A DNA stretch of 42,577 nt from Staphylococcus ureilyticus (GCF_002902235.1 NZ_PPRL01000084.1:1-42577), one strand, 5' to 3'; shown: positions 8,424-17,335, counted from the first letter of the stretch. Notes: generated by a model not told the origin, from the letters alone. Numbers and translations: made by a program.

Positions 8424-8480
8424 AAGAGGTGAGGGCATGGATTTGCGTTAAGGCAGATTCATTTAACCTACACCTCTTTT
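8424..8480 (+). terminator. terminator after manA
   Basis: AAGAGGTG (8424-8431) pairs with CACCTCTT (8471-8478), continuing through an inner stem of TGGATTTGC with GCAGATTCA using G-T pairs, and leads into a T run. The following ROK gene therefore probably needs its own promoter or read-through. Confidence 0.75.
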
Positions 8481-8524
8481 TATCCAAAATTGAAGTAATA
8501 ATATGAGTGATGAGGTGTATGGAT

Positions 8525-9421
8525 ATGCTTAAAATTTGCGCAGATATAGGTGGCACGAAAACCATTGTAGGGGTTATAGACCAAGACTTATCAGTGATTG
8601 ACAGTCAAAAATTCGAGACGGATGTGGATCACCCAGAAGTAGAATTTACAAAAATTATTAATATAGCAAATGAATTCAGCAAAAAATATAATAATGTAGC
8701 GCAAAGTACGTTGAATATCGCGATGCCGGGACCTTGTGATTATACTGAAGGATTGTTTTTGAATCCGCCTAATTTACAGAAATATGTAGGTTTTAATGCT
8801 GGTGATTTTATAAAGGCGCAAAGTGCATTTCAACCACATTTTGTAAATGATACTGATGCAGCGATATTAGCGGAATATCAATATTTAAATTCAGATTTAG
8901 AAGATGTCATATACTTAACAATTAGCACAGGTATTGGTATGGCATATATAAGAAATGGTCAACTCGTTACTGGCATTGATGGTAATTTTGGAGAAATTGG
9001 TCATACTATCATAAAAAATAATAGCGATTATCAATGTCCGGTGTGTCACCAATTTGGATGTGTTGAAAATGAACTGTCAGGTTTAGCGATCAGTCGTAAA
9101 GCGAGTGATATTTTACAAAGAGCGGTGAGTACTAGAGAAGCAATCGACATCTACATGAATAATGAAAATGAAAATATCAGTCGTATGATGAATGAAGTAG
9201 TGTTACTAACCCAACAACTATGTACGAATTTGTTTAATATCTTTAATATATATCATATTATTCTTGGTGGTGGTGTTACACAAAGTGCATTACCATATAA
9301 AGCAAACATTGAAGCGTATGCGCAAAAGCATCATTTGATTCAAAACAAACCATTTCATATTAAAGTAAGTAATTTGGCAGAAAATGTGCTTACTGGTCTT
9401 TATTATGTAAATGAACAATAA
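8525..9421 (+). CDS. ROK-family sugar kinase (glucokinase/fructokinase type)
   Basis: The ATP-dependent sugar kinase has 298 residues from the ATG at 8525, chosen because GAGGTG lies 7 bases upstream; in-frame GTG/ATG codons from 8507 overlap that ribosome site. The phosphate-binding motif is DIGGTKT near the N-terminus and the catalytic Asp is in VNDTDAAILAEY. The ROK signature is GEIGHTII followed by the zinc motif CPVCHQFGC. The C-terminal half has HIILGGGV. ROK members phosphorylate glucose, fructose, N-acetylmannosamine or similar sugars, or act as repressors; no HTH is present, so this is an enzyme. Its place after manA suggests hexose metabolism, perhaps fructose or mannose, but the sequence does not fix the substrate. 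Confidence 0.88.
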   Translation: MLKICADIGGTKTIVGVIDQDLSVIDSQKFETDVDHPEVEFTKIINIANEFSKKYNNVAQSTLNIAMPGPCDYTEGLFLNPPNLQKYVGFNAGDFIKAQSAFQPHFVNDTDAAILAEYQYLNSDLEDVIYLTISTGIGMAYIRNGQLVTGIDGNFGEIGHTIIKNNSDYQCPVCHQFGCVENELSGLAISRKASDILQRAVSTREAIDIYMNNENENISRMMNEVVLLTQQLCTNLFNIFNIYHIILGGGVTQSALPYKANIEAYAQKHHLIQNKPFHIKVSNLAENVLTGLYYVNEQ

Positions 9422-9444
9422 AAACAGTTTGCACATTCATAAAG

Positions 9445-9497
9445 ATAGCGAGAACCTGAAATGATTTAATGGAAATTTCAGATGCTCGCTATTTTTT
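9445..9497 (+). terminator. terminator between the ROK kinase and the ThrE-type exporter
   Basis: ATAGCGAG...CTGAAAT pairs with ATTTCAG...CTCGCTAT (9445-9492) and is followed by TTTTT. The opposite direction has no good T run, so it mainly serves the plus strand. Confidence 0.88.
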
Positions 9498-9521
9498 GAT
9501 GTCTAAAATGCTTAAGTTGAT

Positions 9522-9980
9522 TTATAGTCTGTTGCGCTTAATTAAAATATATTTTCGTATGTTTAATGTTTTAGATAGTTGATCAGAAAGTAGTAATCCT
9601 AATGCAATTGAACCTGCAATTAAAATTGCTCGTATAAAGGTATTGGTTGCATCAGTGAAATTTAAAGTCACCAATTGCTGTGTCGCTCTAAAAGCAATAC
9701 TTCCTGGGACAAGTGGAATGATACCAGGAATCATAAAAAGTACAACGGGCGCTTTAAAAATACGACTCATAATATGGGCAAGCAAACCTAATGTTAAACT
9801 GCCGAGCAAGCTAGAATATATACTATCCATTTCGAAGGATTGTTCTAAAATGTAGCTGACAAAATAGCCCATTGAGCCAGCAAATCCAGCTGGAAAAAAT
9901 AATTTTTTAGGGGCATCGTATATCACATTAAAAAAGTATGATGCGCTAAAGCTACATAAAAAAGTAAATAAAATTGTCAT
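9522..9980 (-). CDS. threonine/serine exporter family protein, small (DUF3815/YjjB-type) subunit
   Basis: A 152-residue integral membrane protein with four to five hydrophobic helices, containing APKKLFFPAGFAGSMGYFV and the proline-rich MIPGIIPLVPGSIAF typical of the C-terminal half of ThrE. In many Firmicutes the ThrE carrier is split in two, and this is the smaller part. AGGAGGT lies 6 bases before the ATG. It follows the larger subunit by 11 bases on the same strand, so the two are co-expressed and probably form one transporter. The transported compound (threonine, serine or another small metabolite) is known only from the family. Confidence 0.87.
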   Translation of the reverse strand: MTILFTFLCSFSASYFFNVIYDAPKKLFFPAGFAGSMGYFVSYILEQSFEMDSIYSSLLGSLTLGLLAHIMSRIFKAPVVLFMIPGIIPLVPGSIAFRATQQLVTLNFTDATNTFIRAILIAGSIALGLLLSDQLSKTLNIRKYILIKRNRL

Positions 9981-9991
9981 TATGTGACCTC

Positions 9992-10744
9992 CTAAAAAAT
10001 TAAGTAAGCAATCGCAATACCTGAACCAATTGCGAAGGCAATGACGAGTGCTTCTAAAAATTTTGCTGTAAACATTAACATGTGTCTACTAAATAAATCT
10101 TGTATCGCAGTCGTTATTAGTACACCAGGTACAATTGGCATAACGGAGGCAATCATAGCTGGTCCGAAAGATTGATTGACTTGAAACAGTTCTGAACCAA
10201 ATATAACAGTCGTACCCAAGATAAATGAACCTACAAATTCAGGTATAAACATGGTGAGTGATTTACTTTGCATATACTCAACGATTAAAAATCCTATAGC
10301 ACCAGCAATAATTGTAGTAATTGCATCAGACCAAGTACCGCCTTGTAAGTATAAAAAACTTAACGATATAATACCTGCCGCAATCACTTTTTTCCATAGT
10401 GGAATACTTAAATTGGATCTATCAATATTTTTCAGCGCTTCAAAAGCTTCTTCTATAGAAAGTTGATTGCCTGTAAGTTTACGGGAAATATTATTGACTT
10501 GAAATATTTTAAGTAAATTAGTGCTGTTTTTATCAATACGCAAAATTCGAGTATCGTGTTCTTCACTTAATGAAAAATTGATAAATACATTAATGACATA
10601 TCCTTGGCTATTATAATAACCCATACAAATGGCGATTCGTCTCATTGTATCTTCAACACGAGAAACCTCAGCGCCAGATGACAATAAAATTTTACCAGCA
10701 AGTAATATCACATTCATCGTAACTTTATCTTTGTAGTTATCCAA
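9992..10744 (-). CDS. threonine/serine exporter family protein, large (DUF1212/YjjP-type) subunit
   Basis: This is the N-terminal-type half of a split ThrE exporter. The soluble region SSGAEVSRVEDTMRRIA is the family hallmark and is followed by about five membrane helices (SLSFLYLQGG, GAIGFLIVEYM, FVGSFILGTTVIFG, MPIVPGVLITTAIQD). The start is taken as a TTG at 10744 because GGAGGT lies 7 bases upstream, giving 250 residues. Longer in-frame readings from 10882 would add an unrelated hydrophobic leader with no ribosome site. A Fur-box-like sequence lies just upstream (10763-10781). Family assignment is firm; substrate is inferred. Confidence 0.85.
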   Translation of the reverse strand: MDNYKDKVTMNVILLAGKILLSSGAEVSRVEDTMRRIAICMGYYNSQGYVINVFINFSLSEEHDTRILRIDKNSTNLLKIFQVNNISRKLTGNQLSIEEAFEALKNIDRSNLSIPLWKKVIAAGIISLSFLYLQGGTWSDAITTIIAGAIGFLIVEYMQSKSLTMFIPEFVGSFILGTTVIFGSELFQVNQSFGPAMIASVMPIVPGVLITTAIQDLFSRHMLMFTAKFLEALVIAFAIGSGIAIAYLIF

Positions 10745-10762
10745 AAGCGTACCTCCGACTTG

Positions 10763-10781
10763 ATAAATAATTATCATTATT
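10763..10781 (-). promoter_or_regulatory. Fur-box-like inverted repeat upstream of the ThrE-type genes
   Basis: The 19 bases ATAAATAATTATCATTATT match the right half of the Fur consensus GATAATGATTATCATTATC almost perfectly, but the left half poorly. It lies about 20 bases before the TTG start, overlapping where a promoter or the 5' leader would be. The AT-rich background makes chance plausible. Confidence 0.35.
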
Positions 10782-10786
10782 ATCCC

Positions 10787-11213
10787 AATATTATTATGTA
10801 ATTTCAAAAAGAATTTACTAAAGTAAAAAGCATAAACAATATGCATTGCTGACGTTAGCCTTCGGGTTGTCTGCGGTAACATTGCGAGGTGTCTAAAGTA
10901 ATGATTAGACGTTATCGTTTCAGCAAAATGAAATTTAAAGGTTTTAAAAAGTTAAATCAATAAAATTTAAGTATAAAAACATGTCTTATTTTTATCGATG
11001 CGACGTCTACATAGACAATTAGATATTATATTGCTGATAAAAGTTAATTGTTTCAACCTTTAACATTTAATTAGCAATTAAAGTCCCACTTCTCAAATGA
11101 ATTGAGTCAGTGGGACTTAATGTAAGCTTGTTCGCTCAAGTTTTAGCCATTCTATTGGAGAGCGCCATAATCATTTTGAATGAATTAGATTTTTTAAAGG
11201 CATGCAGATATCT
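10787..11213. other. intergenic region between ThrE-type genes and metY
   Basis: About 430 bases with no supported gene. It holds the GTGGGAC-type hairpin at 11081-11118. The rest, including a 10900-11080 AT-rich stretch, shows nothing I can assign. Confidence 0.5.
11081..11118 (-). terminator. AAGTCCCAC/GTGGGACTT hairpin downstream of metY
   Basis: AAGTCCCAC (11081-11089) pairs with GTGGGACTT (11110-11118), and an inner CTCAA/TTGAG stem strengthens the fold. On the minus strand it is followed by a short TTTAATT, so it can end the metY transcript. Hairpins with a GTGGGAC stem are common dispersed elements in staphylococcal intergenic DNA, so it may also be one of those. Confidence 0.6.
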
Positions 11214-12506
<1,293 letters not shown>

Positions 12507-12535
12507 CTATATATTTGAATTTTCTGATAATTATT

Positions 12536-12564
12536 ACTATACAAGAGCATTTTTTTATTTTCAA
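12536..12564 (-). promoter_or_regulatory. sigma-A promoter of metY
   Basis: Read on the minus strand, TTGAAA (12564-12559) and TATAGT (12541-12536) are separated by exactly 17 bases. The predicted start lies about 35 bases before the metY ATG, leaving a short leader without room for a riboswitch. Confidence 0.75.
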
Positions 12565-12567
12565 GTA

Positions 12568-12588
12568 TCCTTACTAAGAAAGTAAGGA
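12568..12588 (-). promoter_or_regulatory. inverted repeat abutting the metY -35 box
   Basis: TCCTTACT and AGTAAGGA form an exact 8-bp dyad around 5 bases, ending 3 bases upstream of the -35 hexamer. The position suits an activator or a repressor that contacts the -35. It could also be a weak hairpin with no regulatory role. Confidence 0.55.
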
Positions 12589-12616
12589 TTAATTTTATGT
12601 TTATAACAATAATATG

Positions 12617-12656
12617 TCCCCACGAATATTAATATGTAACAATATTCATGGGGAAC
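12617..12656. repeat. CCCC/GGGG hairpin between the metY and MFS genes
   Basis: TCCCCACGAATATT and AATATTCATGGGGA fold into a 14-position stem with one mismatched step around a short loop. Neither strand has a proper T run, so it is either a weak terminator of the MFS gene or one of the dispersed staphylococcal hairpins. Confidence 0.5.
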
Positions 12657-12715
12657 TTTATAGGCCAAGTCTGTGCATTCGATTAGGATCATTATTTCCT
12701 AGGCAATTTTATATA

Positions 12716-13960
12716 TTAGTAATGTTGATCATGCGCATATTGATCGTGTGTATCATCCATATTTTCATGATTTAAAACTTCGGCGTTTTGCTGTTGTAGC
12801 TGACTGTAATCTCCTTCTGGTAATTTGCTCTCGAGAGCTTCAACTTTAGGATAAATAAGTAGGGGAATAAAACCAATTAAACCGTATATCATAAATGTAA
12901 ACATAAAATTAAACGTATCTATAAATAATCCTGCAAAAGTAGATCCAATCACTTGTCCAATAGCCAACATTAAGAAGGGTATGCCTATACCTAAAGAGGC
13001 ATTTTTAACAAATATTTTAATTCCCCAAACTAAAAGTACGCCAGTTAAGAATATATAACTCATACCAAATAGTGCAGCAGATACAAAGGGAATAATCCAA
13101 ATTTTGGGTGTGAAAGCAAGGGCGATTGTTGCGATGGCAAGTGCTATAACACCTAAATTAAATGCATAACGAAGTCCGCGTTTATCAATAATTGCACCTG
13201 ATATGCCACCTATCATGCCGAATAATCCTATCAAAATCCAGAAGAGTGAAAGTGCAATATCAGAATAATTACCAGTATTTTGAACAAATGATTTGGAAAA
13301 TGTCCAAAAGGTTGCAGTAGATACACCTAATAATATAGAAGCAGTCGTGATACGTGTACTAGCTGAAATATCACGAATGTTAAATGAACCTGTATGAATT
13401 TTAATATTTTGCTTTAATGATGGAATGATGAGATAGTTCCAAAGTAAAACGATAAGTGCCAATATCGCATAGATAAAATAAGTTTGTCGCCAATCTATAA
13501 AAGTGAACATGGCTGTTATACCCGTAAACATAAGGCCAATACTTGTGCCAGAATTAATCCAAGTATTTGCTTTTCCTTGTTCATGCACTTTAATCCATAA
13601 AGAAATGGTGTAGCCATATGGAGGTGAGATGAGTCCAGTACTCGCACCGGCAAAGATGACACCGATAGATAAAACGATTGCGCTTGTTGAAATGCCTATC
13701 CCTAATAAACCTATTAGTACAGAGATTCCTGCTAATATAATCATACGTTTAGGTCCAATTTTATCAGTTTGTAATGTTGAAAAGATAATTGTAAAACAAT
13801 AGGATAAATAAAATAATGAGGAAATAATCCCTGATTGTGATGCAGATAAATGTAAATCAGTGGTTACTTCAGGTAAAAACAAACCAAAACTAAAACGTCC
13901 TAAACCATAGGTTGTTGCTATCATAGCTATACCAGGAAATACAAGTTTAGAAAATTTCAC
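12716..13960 (-). CDS. MFS transporter (YbfB/CynX-like) with His-rich C-terminal tail
   Basis: A 414-residue major facilitator with about 12 hydrophobic helices. The first repeat carries the family-typical YGLGRFSFGLFLPE in helix 1 and the loop TDKIGPKRMIIL between helices 2 and 3; the second repeat has GAIIDKRGLRYAF at the equivalent loop. The substrate is unknown. After the last helix a soluble tail (about 385-414) ends in several His and Asp residues (HENMDDTHDQYAHDQHY), unusual for the family and possibly metal-binding. The start is GTG with AAGGAG 9 bases upstream. An operator-like palindrome matching one before the TetR gene lies just upstream, so the TetR product probably represses this pump. 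Confidence 0.82.
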   Translation of the reverse strand: MKFSKLVFPGIAMIATTYGLGRFSFGLFLPEVTTDLHLSASQSGIISSLFYLSYCFTIIFSTLQTDKIGPKRMIILAGISVLIGLLGIGISTSAIVLSIGVIFAGASTGLISPPYGYTISLWIKVHEQGKANTWINSGTSIGLMFTGITAMFTFIDWRQTYFIYAILALIVLLWNYLIIPSLKQNIKIHTGSFNIRDISASTRITTASILLGVSTATFWTFSKSFVQNTGNYSDIALSLFWILIGLFGMIGGISGAIIDKRGLRYAFNLGVIALAIATIALAFTPKIWIIPFVSAALFGMSYIFLTGVLLVWGIKIFVKNASLGIGIPFLMLAIGQVIGSTFAGLFIDTFNFMFTFMIYGLIGFIPLLIYPKVEALESKLPEGDYSQLQQQNAEVLNHENMDDTHDQYAHDQHY

Positions 13961-13982
13961 TATAAATTTCTCCTTTAGTAGA

Positions 13983-13998
13983 TAGATTGTTCATTCTA
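13983..13998 (-). promoter_or_regulatory. operator-like palindrome upstream of the MFS gene
   Basis: On the minus strand it reads TAGAATGAACAATCTA. It shares 12 of 16 bases, including TAGAATGA and the terminal TCTA, with the palindrome before the neighbouring TetR gene (14641-14656). It sits 7 bases upstream of the MFS Shine-Dalgarno and includes a possible -10 (TAGAAT). Confidence 0.6.
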
Positions 13999-14008
13999 TT
14001 TTAATTTT

Positions 14009-14053
14009 AAAAAAATACGAGATGAGTATATAAAGTAAGATACTCATGCTCGT
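14009..14053 (-). terminator. terminator/attenuator between the TetR and MFS genes
   Basis: ACGAG and TGAGTAT (14017-14029) pair with ATACTCA and CTCGT (14040-14053) and are followed on the minus strand by a seven-T run. It follows the TetR stop by 8 bases, so MFS expression requires read-through or its own promoter just after it. Confidence 0.78.
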
Positions 14054-14060
14054 TTAAGAA

Positions 14061-14627
14061 TTAAATTTCTTTGTGTGCTTCGTTAAGTAGTAAATCAGCC
14101 ATAGTTATGGCGTGCGATGTAGCTTTTTTTGAACCTAGTAATGCTGTCATTGAGGTTGTTCCTTCAAGTAATAGTGTGAATTGAATTGCCAAATCCAATC
14201 CATTGACGATACCAGCATTATTTGCCAATTGCTCTAAGTAATTTAACAACTTTTGTTTATGTCCTCTAGCAATATTTTCAATTTCGTTATCTGTATTCGC
14301 ATAATCTTCGATAGCCCTCATAAACATATCACCCTTATAAGAATGATCATTAAGCCACTGACAATGTGCTTTGACTGCAGAAATAAAAGGTTGGTGTGGT
14401 TGTTTTTCAACATAAGTGTCTAAATAATGCCAATATCTAGATTCACGTTGTTTTAACACCGCCTCAACTAAATTGTCTTTAGATGCAAAATGATTATATA
14501 AAGTCATTGTAGCTACATTGGCTTCTTGTATAATTTGCTTTAAGCCGATACCACGAAACCCATATTCATAAAATAACCTTTCAGCAGTTGATAATATATC
14601 TTGTCGCTTTTGTGACAATCGTCTCAC
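14061..14627 (-). CDS. TetR/AcrR-family transcriptional regulator of the MFS gene
   Basis: A 188-residue TetR-type repressor. The N-terminal HTH (about 8-55) reads AERLFYEYGFRGIGLKQIIQEANVA in parts, then MTLYNHFASKDNLVEAVL, the canonical TetR recognition helix pattern. The remaining helical domain should bind an inducer. The start is a GTG at 14627 with only a modest AGAAG-type ribosome site, so a few codons either way are possible. It lies upstream of the MFS gene on the same strand, and palindromes with the same core occur before both genes, indicating autoregulation and repression of the pump. The inducing compound is unknown. Confidence 0.85.
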   Translation of the reverse strand: MRRLSQKRQDILSTAERLFYEYGFRGIGLKQIIQEANVATMTLYNHFASKDNLVEAVLKQRESRYWHYLDTYVEKQPHQPFISAVKAHCQWLNDHSYKGDMFMRAIEDYANTDNEIENIARGHKQKLLNYLEQLANNAGIVNGLDLAIQFTLLLEGTTSMTALLGSKKATSHAITMADLLLNEAHKEI

Positions 14628-14640
14628 ACTTTCTTCTAAG

Positions 14641-14656
14641 TAGAATGACCGTTCTA
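14641..14656 (-). promoter_or_regulatory. operator-like palindrome upstream of the TetR gene
   Basis: TAGAATGACCGTTCTA is a 16-base imperfect palindrome with TAGAA/TTCTA arms, 13 bases upstream of the GTG start and about 4 bases beyond the predicted -10. The same core occurs before the MFS gene. This position is ideal for autorepression. Confidence 0.65.
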
Positions 14657-14660
14657 TTTA

Positions 14661-14689
14661 AAGTTAACAGCTAAATAGCAAAATGTCAA
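14661..14689 (-). promoter_or_regulatory. promoter of the TetR(-MFS) unit
   Basis: On the minus strand, TTGACA (14689-14684) is followed after 17 bases by TAACTT (14666-14661). The -35 is perfect and the -10 is weak. It is the mirror partner of the promoter at 14713-14741. Confidence 0.6.
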
Positions 14690-14712
14690 AGTAATATCAA
14701 CATATTATGATT

Positions 14713-14741
14713 TTGACATTTTATATTTAGAAGTGTAATAT
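14713..14741 (+). promoter_or_regulatory. promoter of the ABC exporter-TetR operon
   Basis: TTGACA (14713-14718) and TAATAT (14736-14741) are separated by 17 bases. Predicted transcription start falls at the edge of the palindrome at 14751-14766. The two divergent -35 boxes lie in an inverted repeat, AAAATGTCAAA (14680-14690) against TTTTGACATTTT (14711-14722). Confidence 0.68.
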
Positions 14742-14750
14742 AACAACAAA

Positions 14751-14766
14751 GTGAGTGTATACTCAC
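14751..14766 (+). promoter_or_regulatory. operator-like palindrome GTGAGT-N4-ACTCAC
   Basis: GTGAGTGTATACTCAC has perfect 6-base arms and lies about 10 bases after the -10 box and just before the ribosome site of the ATPase gene. The third gene of this operon encodes a TetR-type repressor, the obvious candidate to bind here. Confidence 0.65.
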
Positions 14767-14789
14767 TATTTGTGAAGTGGGGTGTAGAA

Positions 14790-15494
14790 ATGATTGAAGT
14801 GAATAATTTAAGTAAATCTTTTAGTAATAAACAAGTATTAGAAGATATAAATGTTGCTTTTGAAAAAGGTGAAATCGTTGGATTAATTGGTCCGTCTGGA
14901 ACTGGAAAAACAACGCTAATCCAATGCATGTTAGGAATGGAACGTATTGATGTAGGTTGGGTAACGATAAATGGAGTTGAAATGCCCAATAGAAAAATTT
15001 TAGGTGACATTGGATATATGGCTCAAAGTGATGCACTTTACACAGATTTGACGGGGAGAGAAAACCTAGAATTTTTTGGAAGTATATATATAAAAAAAAG
15101 AAAAGACATCAAAAAACGCGTGGAAATTTGTAGTGATATGGTAAAACTTCAAGAAGCATTAGATAAAAAGGTATCTACCTATTCTGGCGGCATGAAACGT
15201 AGGTTGTCTTTAGCTATTAGTTTTCTACAAGATCCACAAATATTGATACTAGATGAACCAACTGTTGGAATTGATCCTAAACTTAGACAAGCGGTATGGA
15301 GGGATTTGGATGCAGCCAAAAAAGAAGGGAAAAGTATTCTAGTCACAACTCACGTATTAGATGAAGCAACACGTTGTGACAGACTATTACTTATGAATCA
15401 TGGTGAAATTATTGCAATAGGATCACCACAAGATATTAAAACGCAATATCAAGCTGAATCAATTGAAGATGTGTTTTTGAAAATGGAGGACTAA
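14790..15494 (+). CDS. ABC-2 type exporter ATP-binding protein
   Basis: A 234-residue ATPase with Walker A GPSGTGKTT, signature YSGGMKRRL, Walker B ILILDEPTVGID and the switch His in VTTHVLDEA. The GMKRR signature and the DEPTVGIDP motif mark the drug/antibiotic ABC-2 exporter class (DrrA-like). The start at 14790 is preferred because GTGGGGTG is just upstream; an in-frame GTG at 14751 would add 13 residues but lies inside the operator-like palindrome. The permease gene begins 2 bases after its stop, so the two proteins form one exporter driven by ATP at the inner face of the membrane. Substrate unknown. Confidence 0.9.
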   Translation: MIEVNNLSKSFSNKQVLEDINVAFEKGEIVGLIGPSGTGKTTLIQCMLGMERIDVGWVTINGVEMPNRKILGDIGYMAQSDALYTDLTGRENLEFFGSIYIKKRKDIKKRVEICSDMVKLQEALDKKVSTYSGGMKRRLSLAISFLQDPQILILDEPTVGIDPKLRQAVWRDLDAAKKEGKSILVTTHVLDEATRCDRLLLMNHGEIIAIGSPQDIKTQYQAESIEDVFLKMED

Positions 15495-15496
15495 AT

Positions 15497-16642
15497 ATGA
15501 ATGCATTTTATATTACTAAACGAATTTTCAAACAAACAATCAGAGACATACGTACGTTAATGTTATTACTAGTAGCACCTTTGCTAATATTAACATTACT
15601 GTATTATATATTTACAGTTTCAGATAACTCGAATGGTGTGAAAGTAGGCGTTCATGATATTCCTGCATCACTGAAGGATGAATTACAATCACAAGATATT
15701 ACGATAGAAAATTTTAAGGACCATAAAAATATAGATGATAAAATAAAAGAAGATCAATTGACTGGTTTTATGTATATGCAAAATAATGAGTTAGAAGTCA
15801 CTTTTGCTAATGATAATCCAACTGATAAGAGCATCATGGCTTCTACAAACCAAAAATGGTTAACCAATCATAATATGAATCAAATGAAAGAAAATACAGA
15901 ATCATTAAAAAAGGCACTTGAAGAAGTTCAATCGCAAATGCCTGATAATGCTAATACAGGTCAAAGCATAACTGATAATCAGCAAAATATCAGCAAGCCA
16001 ACAAAAGTTAATACACATTATTTATATGGGGATAAAGATGCTACATATTTTGATACAATTAATCCCATTTTAATAGGATTTTTCGTATTCTTCTTCACTT
16101 TTTTAATTTCTGGCATCGGTTTATTAAAAGAGAGAACTTCAGGGACGTTGGAACGGTTGTTGTCTTCACCAATTAAGCGCAGTCATATTATTTATGGTTA
16201 TATAATGGGTTATGGTATTTTTAGCGTGATACAAACCTTTGTAGTAGTTATATATGCTATATATGTGTTAAATATAGCTGTTGCAGGTTCGATTTGGCTT
16301 GTCTTAGCTACAACGGTATTAACGGCCCTCGTAGCTTTAACTTTCGGTATACTGCTGTCTACTTTTGCATCATCAGAATTTCAAATGATCCAATTTATAC
16401 CACTTGTAATTGTACCGCAAGTGCTATTTGCAGGATTAATACCAATATCGTCGATGAATATGGGGTTGCAATACTTTGCACATTTGATGCCACTATTCTA
16501 TACGGGACAAGCTATGCAAGATGTCATGATTAAAGGATTTGGTATACAAGATATTTATATCAATTTATGTATATTATTTGGTATTTTTGTAGTGCTCTTG
16601 ATATTGAATATTTTAGGAATGAAGCGTTATAGAAAAGTTTAA
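15497..16642 (+). CDS. ABC-2 type exporter permease
   Basis: A 381-residue membrane protein with the ABC2_membrane_3 layout. One helix (about 17-40) is followed by a large extracytoplasmic domain (about 42-185, rich in Asn, Asp and Lys), then five to six helices from about 190. The latter include the conserved segment LLKERTSGTLERLLSSPIKRSHIIYGY and a final helix ending KRYRKV. It pairs with the preceding ATPase to export an unknown amphiphile, drug or lipid-like compound. The TetR gene starts 18 bases later, making a three-gene self-regulated operon. Confidence 0.88.
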   Translation: MNAFYITKRIFKQTIRDIRTLMLLLVAPLLILTLLYYIFTVSDNSNGVKVGVHDIPASLKDELQSQDITIENFKDHKNIDDKIKEDQLTGFMYMQNNELEVTFANDNPTDKSIMASTNQKWLTNHNMNQMKENTESLKKALEEVQSQMPDNANTGQSITDNQQNISKPTKVNTHYLYGDKDATYFDTINPILIGFFVFFFTFLISGIGLLKERTSGTLERLLSSPIKRSHIIYGYIMGYGIFSVIQTFVVVIYAIYVLNIAVAGSIWLVLATTVLTALVALTFGILLSTFASSEFQMIQFIPLVIVPQVLFAGLIPISSMNMGLQYFAHLMPLFYTGQAMQDVMIKGFGIQDIYINLCILFGIFVVLLILNILGMKRYRKV

Positions 16643-16660
16643 ATATAGGTGGTATCAAAA

Positions 16661-17308
16661 ATGAATCGAAATATTAAAGATATTGTGGAAGAAATTGTAC
16701 CTAAGTTAGAACATTTAACTGAAAAGCAACGTTCAGTGATTGAAAGTGCCCTCGTACTCTTTAGTGAAAAAGGCTATAGTCAAACAAGTACAAGTGATAT
16801 TGCGAAGCGGGCAGGTGTTGCTGAAGGTACAGTATACAAACAGTTTAAAAATAAAGAAGCATTCCTATATGCAGGTTTAGTGCCTATCATAAAAGATAAT
16901 ATAGCGCCAACTGTAGCAGAAGAATTCTTAAGTGAATTGAATCGTGCAAGCAACTTGGAAATATTTATAAATACATTTGTGGACAATCGTTCTCAATTTA
17001 TTTATGAAAATAGAATGCTGATAAAGATATTCTTTAATGAGGCTATGACAAGTAAAACATTTCAGTCAGTTTTATTAGAAATATTTAATAAGCGTTTAGT
17101 TGCTCATTTAAAGCCGATAATCAATAAGATGATACGTTGTGGTGAAATGCGAGATGTCGAAGCGGAGTTTTTTGTACGTAGTTTAATTGCTCAAACAATC
17201 AATTTGAATATTAGTTGTTTAATTGATTTGAATTATCAATGTGACGATGCGTATGAAAAACATTTACTTTTTACAAAAGAAAGTCTTTACTACATGTTTA
17301 AAGCCTAA
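16661..17308 (+). CDS. TetR/AcrR-family regulator of the ABC exporter operon
   Basis: A 215-residue regulator. The HTH lies at about 30-75: ALVLFSEKGYSQTSTSDIAKRAGVAEGTVYKQFKNKEAFLYAG in outline, a classic TetR motif. It is preceded by a 25-residue N-terminal extension. The ATG at 16661 is chosen because TAGGTGG lies 8 bases upstream; a GTG at 16649 overlaps that site. It is the last gene of the ABC exporter operon and probably represses it through the GTGAGT/ACTCAC palindrome in the operon promoter. Ligand unknown. Confidence 0.86.
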   Translation: MNRNIKDIVEEIVPKLEHLTEKQRSVIESALVLFSEKGYSQTSTSDIAKRAGVAEGTVYKQFKNKEAFLYAGLVPIIKDNIAPTVAEEFLSELNRASNLEIFINTFVDNRSQFIYENRMLIKIFFNEAMTSKTFQSVLLEIFNKRLVAHLKPIINKMIRCGEMRDVEAEFFVRSLIAQTINLNISCLIDLNYQCDDAYEKHLLFTKESLYYMFKA

Positions 17309-17335
17309 CAATATAATAGCTTATTTAAAATAAAG

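Noticed and set aside
8503..8532. Short ATG frame just before the ROK kinase
   Set aside because: It ends after nine codons and overlaps the true ribosome site; too short and without support.
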